Assembly (NCBI GenBank): GCA_902805495.1
Contig: CADCTH010000616.1
Coordinates: 1 to 14,404 of the forward strand
Reading direction: 5' to 3'
Source of the DNA: an uncultured Actinomycetospora sp.
GTDB taxonomy: Bacteria; Actinomycetota; Actinomycetes; Mycobacteriales; Pseudonocardiaceae
Length of the DNA stretch: 14,404 nt
Below the pieces are notes generated by a model. That model saw only the letters and a list, made by a program, of their open reading frames with translations, was not told the DNA's origin and made no database searches. Positions 6,628 to 13,566 of this stretch are shown here, piece after piece (the stretch's first letter is position 1; each line of letters opens with the position of its first letter). Position numbers and translations under genes: made by a program.

Positions 6628-7521
6628 TCAGGCCGCAGCCGGCACCCCGAGCGTCGCGAGCACGGCCCGGGACATCGCCTCGGCGCCCAGCGCGTTGGGG
6701 TGCACCGGCGCCGCGGGCGCCGTCGGCACCAGGCCCTCGATCCACCGCTGCCCGGGCAGGGCGCAGACGTCGTGGCCGACGGTCGGAGTCGCCGTGTCGA
6801 CGTAGGTCGCGTCGCCGTCCTCCGCTGCCCGCGCGATGGTCGCGTTGAGGTCGGTCAGCACCCCGCGCAGGTAGGCGACGTCGCCCGCGGTGTAGGGCAC
6901 CACCGGGTAGCAGCCGGGGCCCTCGGCGGGCAGCACCGACGGGTAGCCGACGATCAGCACCCGGGCGCCCGGCGCGCGGTCGCGGACCTCGTCGAGCACC
7001 TCGTCGAGGCGCCCGGCCACCACGTCGACCCGCGCGGCGAGCTGGTCGGTGCCGCCGGCCGTCCACCGGTCGCGGCACGGCGTCCCGAACGGGGTCGGGC
7101 TGACGCACGACTGCACGATCTCGCCGAAGCCGATGTCGTTGCCGCCGATCCCGACGGTGACGAGCTGCGTCCCGTCGCCGAGCGCGTCGTACTGCGGCGG
7201 GTTCTGCCCGCCCTGCACCGTCTGCGGCGCACCGAGGTCCCGGGTCTGCGCGCCGCTGCAGCTGACGTCGGTCAGCTGCGCGCCGGTGCGGCCCGCGACG
7301 AGGTGCGGGTAGTTGTTCACCGACCGGAGGCAGCCGGGCGGGGGCCCGGCGATCGGGCCCGTCAGCGGCGACGACGTGTACGAGTCGCCGAGGGCGACGT
7401 AGACCTGGCCGGCGAGGGCACCCGGCACCGGGTTCGCCGACGCGGCCGGCACCGCCAGCAGCGTGGCGAGGGCCGTGGCGACGAGCACGGCCAGACGCAC
7501 GACGATCGGCCGACGGCCCAC
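6628..7521 (-). CDS. Secreted SGNH/GDSL-family lipase or esterase
   Basis: A 297-residue secreted hydrolase. The N-terminus (residues 1-29) is a signal peptide: MGRRPIVVRL, a hydrophobic core, then AASA before a likely cut at Ala29/Asn30. Block I is VALGDSYTSSP with nucleophile Ser47. GIGGNDIGFGE carries the block III Gly-Asn pair, and VHPNALGAEAM near the C-terminus supplies the catalytic His. No Asp sits three residues before that His, so the active site may rely on a Ser-His dyad, as in some Streptomyces members of this family. Several cysteines (for example in PPGCLRS, VSCSGA, QSCVSP, PGCYP) suggest disulphides. The GTG at 7521 follows a clean GAGGAGAA ribosome site 4 bases upstream. The substrate is unknown. 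It lies 56 bases after aspC on the same strand and may share its transcript. Confidence 0.88.
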   Translation of the reverse strand: MGRRPIVVRLAVLVATALATLLAVPAASANPVPGALAGQVYVALGDSYTSSPLTGPIAGPPPGCLRSVNNYPHLVAGRTGAQLTDVSCSGAQTRDLGAPQTVQGGQNPPQYDALGDGTQLVTVGIGGNDIGFGEIVQSCVSPTPFGTPCRDRWTAGGTDQLAARVDVVAGRLDEVLDEVRDRAPGARVLIVGYPSVLPAEGPGCYPVVPYTAGDVAYLRGVLTDLNATIARAAEDGDATYVDTATPTVGHDVCALPGQRWIEGLVPTAPAAPVHPNALGAEAMSRAVLATLGVPAAA

Positions 7522-7577
7522 CGGGTTCTCCTCGTTCTCGGGGCCCCGGCGGGACCGTCGGACCATCATCACCCGGC

Positions 7578-8825
7578 TCAGCGGGCCTCGGCCAGGAGCT
7601 CCGCCATGCGGGTGACGCCGGTGCGCAGGTCGTCGTCGCCGAGGGCGTAGGAGAGCCGGAAGTACCCGGGTGTCCCGAACGCCTCGCCCGGCACGACGGC
7701 CACCTCGGCGTGCTCGAGCACGAGGGCGGCGAGCTCGACGCTGGTCTGCGGGCGCTCGCCGCGCAGCTCGCGCCCGAGCAGGCCCGCGACCGAGGGGTAG
7801 GCGTAGAACGCGCCCTTCGGGGTCGGGCAGGTGACGCCGTCGATGCCCGAGAGCAGCTCGACGATGAGGCGCCGGCGACGGTCGAAGGCCTCGCGCATCT
7901 CGGCCACCGCGTCCAGCGGGCCGGTGACGGCCGCGAGGGCCGCGCGCTGGGAGACGTTGGCGACGTTGGAGCTCAGGTGCGACTGCATGTTGGCCGCGGC
8001 GGCGACGACGTCGGCCGGCCCGATCATCCAGCCGACCCGCCACCCGGTCATCGCGTACGTCTTGGCGACGCCGTTGAGCACGACGCAGCGGTCGGCCATC
8101 TCCGGCACGGCCACCGGCATCGAGACGTGCTCGGCGCCCTCGTAGACGAGGTGCTCGTAGATCTCGTCGGCGACGACCCAGATGCCGTGCTCGGCGGCCC
8201 AGCGCCCGACCTCCTCGACCAACCCGCGCGGCGCCACCGCGCCGGTGGGGTTGGACGGCGAGCACCACAGCAGCGCCTTGGTGTTCGGCGTGCGCGCGGC
8301 CTCGAGGGCCTCGACGGTGGGCAGGAACTCCGTCGACTCGTCGAACGCGATCTCGACCGGCACGCCCCCGGCCAGTCGCACGGCCTCGGGGTAGGTGGTC
8401 CAGTACGGCGCGGGCAGCAGCACCTCGTCGCCCGGGTCGATCAGCGTCGCGAACGCCTCGTAGACCGCCTGCTTGCCGCCGTTGGTGACCAGCACCTGGC
8501 GGGCCTCGACCGACCAGCCCGAGTCGCGGGCGGTCTTGGCCGCGATCGCGTCGCGCAGCTCCGGGAGGCCCGCCGCGGGGGTGTAGCGGTGGTTCTTCGG
8601 GTCCGAGCACGCCGCGATCGCCGCGTCCACCACCGGCTGCGGGGTGGGGAAGTCGGGCTCGCCGGCGCCGAAGCCGATCACCGGCCGGCCCGCCGCCTTG
8701 AGCGCCTTCGCCTTCGCGTCCACCGCCAGCGTCGCCGACTCCGCGATCCCGCCGACCCGGGCGGAGATGCGGCGGTCGGTCGCGGAGGGCTGCAGGGAGG
8801 TGGAGGACGACGTGACCGATGCCAT
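7578..8825 (-). CDS. aspC: Pyridoxal-phosphate aminotransferase, AspC type (class I)
   Basis: A 415-residue fold-type I aminotransferase, a usual length. Key sites are visible: GAGEPDFPTP (53-62), TNGGKQAVYEAF (114-125), PYWTTYPE (140-147, with the Trp142 ring stack), SNPTG (191-195, Asn192), ADEIYEHLVY (219-228, Asp220 and Tyr223), the PLP lysine Lys255 in NGVAKTYAMTGWRVGW, and Arg390 in YFRLSYA, which holds the substrate carboxylate. It should move the amino group between aspartate and 2-oxoglutarate, or act on related amino or keto acids. The same gene type precedes secE in Streptomyces, which supports the assignment. The ATG at 8825 has almost no ribosome site. The region before it may hold a -10 box so close that the mRNA is nearly leaderless. 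Confidence 0.92.
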   Translation of the reverse strand: MASVTSSSTSLQPSATDRRISARVGGIAESATLAVDAKAKALKAAGRPVIGFGAGEPDFPTPQPVVDAAIAACSDPKNHRYTPAAGLPELRDAIAAKTARDSGWSVEARQVLVTNGGKQAVYEAFATLIDPGDEVLLPAPYWTTYPEAVRLAGGVPVEIAFDESTEFLPTVEALEAARTPNTKALLWCSPSNPTGAVAPRGLVEEVGRWAAEHGIWVVADEIYEHLVYEGAEHVSMPVAVPEMADRCVVLNGVAKTYAMTGWRVGWMIGPADVVAAAANMQSHLSSNVANVSQRAALAAVTGPLDAVAEMREAFDRRRRLIVELLSGIDGVTCPTPKGAFYAYPSVAGLLGRELRGERPQTSVELAALVLEHAEVAVVPGEAFGTPGYFRLSYALGDDDLRTGVTRMAELLAEAR

Positions 8826-9005
8826 GTCCCGGTATTCTGGCAGACGGCCTCGCCGCCCCGGCCCCGGTGCACCCGGCGCCGTCGGGCCCCGGTGGTTGCC
8901 GTAGCATGGTTCTCCAGGGACGGTCCGTCCGTGGTCTTCGCGCGCTCGCTACCGCGGGTTCGCGCAGACGCTCTCGGTCGTCCGGCGGTCCTCCGGGCCC
9001 GCCAC
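8826..9005. promoter_or_regulatory. Divergent spacer between aspC and tRNA-Trp/secE
   Basis: This 180-base gap must start transcription in both directions. On the + strand TAGCAT (8902-8907) matches the -10 pattern TANNNT, about 100 bases before tRNA-Trp; no good -35 is seen. On the - strand CAGAAT, read just upstream of the aspC ATG, is the only AT-rich hexamer. No convincing gene is seen here. Confidence 0.35.
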
Positions 9006-9078
<73 letters not shown>

Positions 9079-9144
9079 CACCACGCGACGGCAGGCCCGC
9101 CGGACCCGGCGGGATGGGTGGACGAGGACGGTGAGGACGGCGCA

Positions 9145-9540
9145 GTGAGCGAGGACAGCAGCCGGCGTCGGCGCGGGAGCGACGACGACGACGCGCGTCC
9201 GGTCACCGCCGCGGGCCGTCGACGACGGGCCGGCGCCGACGGCGACGAGGCCGGCGACGGCCGTCGTCCGACCGCCAAGGGCGCGACGACGACGGGCGGC
9301 AAGAGCACCGCCACCCCCACCCGCGACCGGTCGCAGACCGCACCGCAGGGGTCGCCCATCGCGCGCCTGCAGCGGTTCCTGCGCGAGGTGGTGGCCGAGC
9401 TCCGCAAGGTGCACTGGCCCACCCGACGGCAGATCGTGGTCTACACGTTCGTCGTCCTCGTGTTCGTGGCGTTCATGGTGTCCCTGGTGGCGGGGCTCGA
9501 CTGGGTGTTCGCCAAGGCCGTGTTCGCCCTCTTCGGCTGA
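9145..9540 (+). CDS. secE: Preprotein translocase subunit SecE
   Basis: A 131-residue SecE, the essential small subunit that clamps SecY in the protein export channel. The conserved core is RFLREVVAELRKVHWPTRRQ (77-96), an amphipathic helix, followed by one transmembrane helix (about 97-119, VVYTFVVLVFVAFMVSLVAG). Before that lies a disordered tail of about 70 residues rich in Arg, Asp and Gly, longer than in Bacillus but common in actinobacteria. The GTG at 9145 is chosen for GGTGAGG 8 bases upstream. A GTG at 9118 in the same frame would add nine residues and is possible. The nusG gene follows 69 bases later, the classic secE-nusG pair. Confidence 0.94.
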   Translation: MSEDSSRRRRGSDDDDARPVTAAGRRRRAGADGDEAGDGRRPTAKGATTTGGKSTATPTRDRSQTAPQGSPIARLQRFLREVVAELRKVHWPTRRQIVVYTFVVLVFVAFMVSLVAGLDWVFAKAVFALFG

Positions 9541-9561
9541 CCGTTCCGCCGAGCGGCCGGC

Positions 9562-9584
9562 CGGGCACCGCGCAGTGGTGCCCG
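9562..9584 (+). other. Hairpin between secE and nusG
   Basis: CGGGCACC (9562-9569) and GGTGCCCG (9577-9584) pair perfectly around a 7-base loop, GCGCAGT, ending just before the nusG ribosome site. It has no U-tract. It may act as a partial terminator, protect the secE mRNA end, or be a binding site. The role is unknown. Confidence 0.4.
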
Positions 9585-9609
9585 CCGTGCAAAGGAAGTG
9601 AGACGAGAA

Positions 9610-10641
9610 GTGACCTCCGCAGGATCCGGCGCAGAGCCCGACACCACCCCCGACGGCGGCGAGCCCCCGCTCGTCGGTGAGTCGCGCACGCGCGGCGTCA
9701 TGGTCCGCGAGGGCAGCGGCACGTACGGGGACCTCAGCACCGAGGAGATCGCGGCCGCGCTCGACGGCGGCGAGGTCGCCCGCGCCGCCCGCGAGGCGCG
9801 CGAGGACGACGACGCCGCCGAGACCGACGCCGACGCCGACGCCGACGAGCAGCACGACCCCGAGGCCGACCTGCGCGACGCCCGCACGGCGCTGGGTGCG
9901 CCCGCCGACGAGGAGGACTCCGACCTGCCCGTGGAGTCCGCGGGCACCGGCGACCTCGCCGCCCGGGGCGACCTCGACGACGAGGTGCAGGTCGACGACA
10001 CCGCGGGCACCGAGCCCGAGGAGGAGGTCGACCCGGCCCAGGCGCTCAAGGAGTCCCTGCGCCTGGCGCCCGGCGACTGGTACGTCGTGCACTCCTACGC
10101 GGGCTACGAGAACAAGGTGAAGGCCAACCTCGAGACGCGCGTCCAGACCCTGGACGTCGAGGACTTCATCTTCCAGGTCGAGGTGCCCACCGAGGAGGTC
10201 ACCGAGATCAAGAACGGGCAGCGCAAGCAGGTCCAGCGCAAGGTGCTGCCCGGCTACATCCTCGTGCGGATGGACCTCAACGACGCCTCGTGGAGCGCGG
10301 TGCGCAACACGCCGGGCGTCACCGGCTTCGTCGGCGCCACCTCGCGCCCGTCGCCCCTGACGCTCGACGAGGTCGTCAAGTTCCTCCTGCCGCGCCAGGA
10401 GACGCCGAAGAAGGCCAAGGGCGCCGACAAGGCGGGCGCCGAGTCCTTCGGCGCCAAGCCCGCCGTCGAGGTCGACTTCGAGGTCGGCGAGTCGGTCACC
10501 GTCATGGACGGGCCGTTCGCGACGCTGCCCGCGAGCATCTCCGAGGTCAACGTCGACGCGCAGAAGCTCAAGGTGCTCGTCTCGATCTTCGGCCGGGAGA
10601 CCCCGGTCGAGCTCGGGTTCAACCAGGTCTCGAAGATTTAG
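9610..10641 (+). CDS. nusG: Transcription termination/antitermination factor NusG with long acidic N-terminal extension
   Basis: A 343-residue NusG; the E. coli protein is about 181. Residues 156-260 are the NGN domain that binds RNA polymerase: GDWYVVHSYAGYENKVKANL, FIFQVEVPTEEV, KVLPGYILVRMDL and RNTPGVTGFVG. A charged linker (261-286) leads to the KOW domain (287-343) with FEVGESVTVMDGPFATLPA and IFGRETPVELGFNQV, which contacts Rho or ribosomal protein S10. The first 155 residues are an acidic, low-complexity tail with a TDADADADE run (72-80). Streptomyces NusG also has an N-terminal extension, though I recall it as shorter. Two GTG starts are possible, 9598 and 9610; 9610 is preferred because the AAAGGA site runs up against 9598. 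The rplK gene follows 27 bases later. Confidence 0.93.
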   Translation: MTSAGSGAEPDTTPDGGEPPLVGESRTRGVMVREGSGTYGDLSTEEIAAALDGGEVARAAREAREDDDAAETDADADADEQHDPEADLRDARTALGAPADEEDSDLPVESAGTGDLAARGDLDDEVQVDDTAGTEPEEEVDPAQALKESLRLAPGDWYVVHSYAGYENKVKANLETRVQTLDVEDFIFQVEVPTEEVTEIKNGQRKQVQRKVLPGYILVRMDLNDASWSAVRNTPGVTGFVGATSRPSPLTLDEVVKFLLPRQETPKKAKGADKAGAESFGAKPAVEVDFEVGESVTVMDGPFATLPASISEVNVDAQKLKVLVSIFGRETPVELGFNQVSKI

Positions 10642-10668
10642 GCACCACCCCCGGAAGAGGAAGCAGTC

Positions 10669-11103
10669 ATGCCCCCGAAGAAGAGACGGCTCTCCGCGGT
10701 CGTCAAGCTGCAGATCAAGGCCGGCGCGGCGACGCCGGCCCCGCCGGTCGGCCCCGCGCTGGGTCAGCACGGCGTCAACATCATGGAGTTCTGCAAGGCC
10801 TACAACGCCGCCACCGAGGCCCAGCGTGGCCAGGTCGTGCCGGTGGAGATCTCGGTCTACGAGGACCGGTCCTTCACCTTCGAGCTCAAGACCCCGCCGG
10901 CGGCCAAGCTGCTGCTCGCCGCGGCCGGTGTGCAGTCCGGCAGCGCGACGCCGCACAGCAAGAAGGTCGGCAAGGTCACCGCCGAGCAGGTCCGCGAGAT
11001 CGCGCAGACCAAGATGGCCGACCTCAACGCCAACGACCTCGACCAGGCCGCGAAGATCATTGCCGGCACCGCCCGGTCGATGGGCCTGACCGTCGCCGAG
11101 TGA
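10669..11103 (+). CDS. rplK: 50S ribosomal protein L11
   Basis: A 144-residue L11, a normal length. It binds the GTPase centre of 23S rRNA and forms the base of the stalk with L10, where thiostrepton acts and where RelA senses stalled ribosomes. The conserved strings are VKLQIKAGAATPAPPVGPALGQHG, NIMEFCKAYNAAT, VYEDRSFTFELKTPPAAKLLL and the C-terminal DLNANDLDQAAKIIAGTARSMG, the rRNA-binding domain. The ATG at 10669 follows AGAGGAAG. It is part of the usual nusG-rplK-rplA run. Confidence 0.97.
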   Translation: MPPKKRRLSAVVKLQIKAGAATPAPPVGPALGQHGVNIMEFCKAYNAATEAQRGQVVPVEISVYEDRSFTFELKTPPAAKLLLAAAGVQSGSATPHSKKVGKVTAEQVREIAQTKMADLNANDLDQAAKIIAGTARSMGLTVAE

Positions 11104-11106
11104 CCC

Positions 11107-11131
11107 CGCCGGCCGGTGACACCGGCCGGCG
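11107..11131 (+). terminator. Strong hairpin just after rplK
   Basis: CGCCGGCCGGT (11107-11117) and ACCGGCCGGCG (11121-11131) form a perfect 11-base-pair stem with loop GAC, four bases after the rplK stop. It has no U-tract. It may be a partial terminator, an RNA-stability element or a processing site that sets the rplK to rplA ratio. Its place inside a two-gene operon makes full termination unlikely. Confidence 0.5.
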
Positions 11132-11188
11132 ACCCGTGGGAGGGCCGCGCAGCCCTGACCACACCTGATCCATGAGACAAGGACAGAG

Positions 11189-11899
11189 ATGAAGCGCAGC
11201 AAGGCCTACCTGAAGGCCGCCGAGAAGGTGGACTTCGACAAGCTCTACAGCCCGCTCGACGGCATCAACCTCGCCAAGGAGACGTCGACGACGTCGATGG
11301 ACGCGACCGTCGAGGTGGCCATGCGGCTGGGCGTCGACCCCCGCAAGGCCGACCAGATGGTCCGCGGCACCGTCAACCTGCCGCACGGCACCGGCAAGAC
11401 CGCCCGCGTCATCGTGTTCGCCACGGGCGACAAGGCGCGTGAGGCCGAGTCCGCCGGCGCCGACGTCGTGGGCTCCGACGACCTCATCGAGCGCATCCAG
11501 GGCGGCTGGCTCGAGTTCGACGCCGCCGTCGCCGCGCCCGACCAGATGGCCAAGGTCGGCCGGGTCGCCCGCATCCTCGGCCCGCGCGGGCTCATGCCGA
11601 ACCCCAAGACCGGCACGGTCACCCCGGACGTCGCCCGCGCCGTCGCCGACATCAAGGGCGGCAAGGTCAACTTCCGCGTCGACAAGCAGTCGAACCTGCA
11701 CCTGATCATCGGCAAGGCCAGCTTCGACACCGAGAAGCTCATCGAGAACTACGGTGCGGTCCTCGACGAGATCCTGCGGGCCAAGCCGTCGGCGGCCAAG
11801 GGCCGCTACGTCAAGAAGATCACCGTGACGACGACGATGGGCCCGGGCATCGCGGTCGACCCGAACCGCACGCGCAACCTGCTGTCCGCCGACGCGTGA
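11189..11899 (+). CDS. rplA: 50S ribosomal protein L1
   Basis: A 236-residue L1, a normal length. It binds 23S rRNA at the mobile L1 stalk next to the E site and, in many bacteria, represses its own rplKA mRNA. Conserved features are TVNLPHGTGKTARVIVFA (61-78), the ILGPRGLMPNPKTGTVT motif (129-145), VNFRVDKQSNLHLIIGKASF (160-179) and VTTTMGPGIAVDP (213-225). The ATG at 11189 follows AAGGACAG. I could not identify an L1 target hairpin by eye in the short gap before rplK. Confidence 0.97.
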   Translation: MKRSKAYLKAAEKVDFDKLYSPLDGINLAKETSTTSMDATVEVAMRLGVDPRKADQMVRGTVNLPHGTGKTARVIVFATGDKAREAESAGADVVGSDDLIERIQGGWLEFDAAVAAPDQMAKVGRVARILGPRGLMPNPKTGTVTPDVARAVADIKGGKVNFRVDKQSNLHLIIGKASFDTEKLIENYGAVLDEILRAKPSAAKGRYVKKITVTTTMGPGIAVDPNRTRNLLSADA

Positions 11900-11907
11900 G
11901 CACCGCG

Positions 11908-11913
11908 TAGGCT
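11908..11913 (+). promoter_or_regulatory. Candidate -10 box for the rplJ-rplL transcript
   Basis: TAGGCT fits the actinobacterial -10 pattern TANNNT, 9 bases after the rplA stop. Transcription would then begin near 11920, before the first conserved leader hairpin at 11941, as expected for an L10 leader. No -35 box is convincing at 16-18 bases upstream, so this is weak. Confidence 0.3.
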
Positions 11914-11940
11914 GCAGAGAGATCGAACCCCGATCCACCC

Positions 11941-12107
11941 GAGACCGCTGGTCTCCGCCGGGCCGCCCCACGCGGGAGGTCCGACCGGACGAAGGCCCCA
12001 CGACGGGGGCGGCCCGCGCAGGAGGACGAGGCTCGTGGCTCCGCCGGGCCGGCTCGACCGAGGCCCGCGCGCCGCTCCGACGCCCCGTGCGCCTGCGCAC
12101 GGGGCGT
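11941..12107 (+). ncRNA. L10-type ribosomal protein leader upstream of rplJ
   Basis: The 263-base gap between rplA and rplJ has the architecture of the L10 leader, the RNA site where the L10-L12 complex represses its own operon. It starts with a perfect hairpin, GAGACC-GCT-GGTCTC (11941-11955). It continues with a 10-pair long-range stem, GGGCCGCCCC (11960-11969) with GGGGCGGCCC (12006-12015). It then has a CCGAGG element (12058-12063), as in known L10 leaders, and ends in a terminator-like hairpin (12080-12107). A 13-base direct repeat, CTCCGCCGGGCCG (11953-11965 and 12039-12051), permits alternative pairing. The family call is from motif memory; a covariance search was not possible. Confidence 0.75.
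12080..12107 (+). terminator. Attenuator hairpin in the rplJ leader
   Basis: ACGCCCCGTGCG (12080-12091) and CGCACGGGGCGT (12096-12107) form a perfect 12-pair stem with loop CCTG, followed by TCGCCGTT. It ends 55 bases before the rplJ ATG, where L10 leaders of Firmicutes carry their attenuator. The U-tract is weak, as is common in actinobacteria. Confidence 0.65.
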
Positions 12108-12162
12108 TCGCCGTTCCCGGGCCTGACCAGCACTCGCCCGAGTACGCAGAGAGGAGGCGCGC

Positions 12163-12768
12163 ATGGCTACCGAGACCGAGAGTGCTCCGAACGCCGAGAA
12201 GGTGGCTGCCGTCGCCGAGATCGCCGCGGAGTTCCGCGACGCCTCGGCCATGGTCGTCACCGAGTACCGCGGCCTGTCGATGAAGCAGCTCTCGCAGCTG
12301 CGCCGGTCGCTGGGCTCGGACGTCACCTACGCGATCGCCAAGAACACCCTGGTCAAGCGGGCTGCCGCCGACGCCGGGGTCGAGGGTCTCGACGACCTGT
12401 TCGTCGGCCCGACGGCCATCGCCTTCATCGCCGGGGAGCCGGTGGACGCCGCCAAGGCGCTCCGCGACTTCCAGCGCGACAACAGGGCCCTGGTCGTCAA
12501 GGGCGGCTACATGGAGGGCCGTGCGCTCTCCGCCACCGAGGTCACGCAGCTCGCCGACCTCGAGTCGCGCGAGGTGCTGCTGGGCAAGCTCGCCGGCGCG
12601 ATGAAGGGCAGCCTCACGAAGGCGGCCCAGCTGTTCAACGCCCCGGCCTCGCAGGTCGCGCGTCTCGCGCAGGCCCTGCAGGACAAGCGGGCGGCCGAGG
12701 GCAGTGCCACCACCGAGGACGCGGTCGCGGCGGTCGAGTCCGCCGACGCCGAGGCGGCCGACGCCTGA
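12163..12768 (+). CDS. rplJ: 50S ribosomal protein L10
   Basis: A 201-residue L10, slightly longer than the E. coli protein (165). It anchors the L7/L12 dimers to the ribosome stalk. The rRNA-binding domain shows MVVTEYRGLSMKQLSQLRRSL and YAIAKNTLVKRAAADAG, followed by GPTAIAFI. The C-terminal helix that binds L12 dimers (about residues 150-182) reads LFNAPASQVARLAQALQDKRAAE. The last 20 residues are an Ala, Glu and Asp-rich tail. The ATG at 12163 follows a very good GAGGAGG site. L10 in complex with L12 probably represses this operon through the leader upstream. Confidence 0.97.
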   Translation: MATETESAPNAEKVAAVAEIAAEFRDASAMVVTEYRGLSMKQLSQLRRSLGSDVTYAIAKNTLVKRAAADAGVEGLDDLFVGPTAIAFIAGEPVDAAKALRDFQRDNRALVVKGGYMEGRALSATEVTQLADLESREVLLGKLAGAMKGSLTKAAQLFNAPASQVARLAQALQDKRAAEGSATTEDAVAAVESADAEAADA

Positions 12769-12813
12769 GTCGGCTCGCCCCATTCCATCACTGATCATTC
12801 TCTAGGAGCCACC
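12769..12813 (+). promoter_or_regulatory. AT-rich spacer and ribosome site before rplL
   Basis: This 45-base gap holds ATTCCATCACTGATCATTCT followed by AGGAG (12804-12808), five bases before the ATG. Its AT content is unusual for this GC-rich window. An unstructured start region would help rplL be translated more often than rplJ, since each ribosome carries several L12 copies per L10. The role is inferred. Confidence 0.45.
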
Positions 12814-13203
12814 ATGGCGAAGATGTCCACCGACGAGCTGCTCGACGCCTTCAAGGACATGACCCTGATCGAGCTCTCCGAGTTCGTGAAGAAGTTCGAG
12901 GAGACCTTCGAGGTCACCGCGGCCGCCCCGGTCGCCGCCGCGGCCGCCCCGGCCGCCGGCGGTGCCGCCGCCCCCGTCGAGGAGGAGAAGGACGAGTTCA
13001 ACGTCGTCCTCGAGGCCGCCGGCGACAAGAAGATCCAGGTCATCAAGGTCGTCCGCGAGGTCGTCTCGGGCCTGGGCCTCAAGGAGGCCAAGGAGCTCGT
13101 CGAGAGCGCCCCGAAGCCGATCCTCGAGGGCGTCAACAAGGAGGCCGCCGACGCGGCCAAGGCGAAGCTCGAGGAGGCCGGCGCGAAGATCAGCCTGACC
13201 TGA
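12814..13203 (+). CDS. rplL: 50S ribosomal protein L7/L12
   Basis: A 129-residue L7/L12, a normal length. It is the multi-copy stalk protein that recruits translation GTPases such as EF-G and EF-Tu. Residues 1-35 are the dimerisation and L10-binding domain (TDELLDAFKDMTLIELSEFVKKFEE). Residues 36-54 form the flexible Ala, Pro and Gly-rich hinge. Residues 56-129 are the factor-binding domain, with EFNVVLEAAGDKKIQVIKVV and GLGLKEAKELVESAPKPI. The ATG follows AGGAG with 5-base spacing. It ends the operon, and a strong terminator follows. Confidence 0.97.
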   Translation: MAKMSTDELLDAFKDMTLIELSEFVKKFEETFEVTAAAPVAAAAAPAAGGAAAPVEEEKDEFNVVLEAAGDKKIQVIKVVREVVSGLGLKEAKELVESAPKPILEGVNKEAADAAKAKLEEAGAKISLT

Positions 13204-13231
13204 TCTCGCGCGCTCTCGCAGCGCAGCACGC

Positions 13232-13263
13232 ACGGGGCGGGGACCTTCGGGTCCCCGCCCCGT
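13232..13263 (+). terminator. rplL terminator with UUCG tetraloop
   Basis: ACGGGGCGGGGACC (13232-13245) and GGTCCCCGCCCCGT (13250-13263) form a perfect 14-pair GC stem closed by a TTCG tetraloop, 28 bases after the rplL stop. The loop is the very stable C(UUCG)G type. The U-tract is lacking, as in most actinobacterial terminators. It should separate the ribosomal operon from mkl. Confidence 0.85.
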
Positions 13264-13566
13264 CGTCGTCTCCGGGGTCGGCAACGGGGTGTCTCCGCTC
13301 CGGGGACGGCACCCGTCCGCGCGTCGGGTGGCAGCACCCGGTCCGCCGAACGCGTGGGGTCGACCGCCCGCCGCCACCCTTCCGGTGCAGTCCCGGGGTG
13401 TGTCCGGGTGACCGCGACCCGGCGAGTGCCCAAGTTGTCGGCCGAGTAACCTTCTCGCTCATCCGTCGTTGAGGACGTGACGCCCCTCTCGTGGGGTGCC
13501 GGCTCGATGGCGTCGGTAACACAGGGCGTGCATTCGGCGACACCACGGCGACAGCGGGAGGACTCC
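13264..13566 (+). promoter_or_regulatory. Intergenic region before mkl, probable promoter and 5' leader
   Basis: These 303 bases contain no convincing gene. TAACCT (13447-13452) is the best -10 candidate; no matching -35 is clear. CGCCCC and GGGGTG near 13480-13500 can form a small hairpin in the untranslated leader. The region ends in the ribosome site GGGAGGA (13556-13562). Short repeated GTCTCCG and CACCCG stretches look like GC-rich background. Confidence 0.35.
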
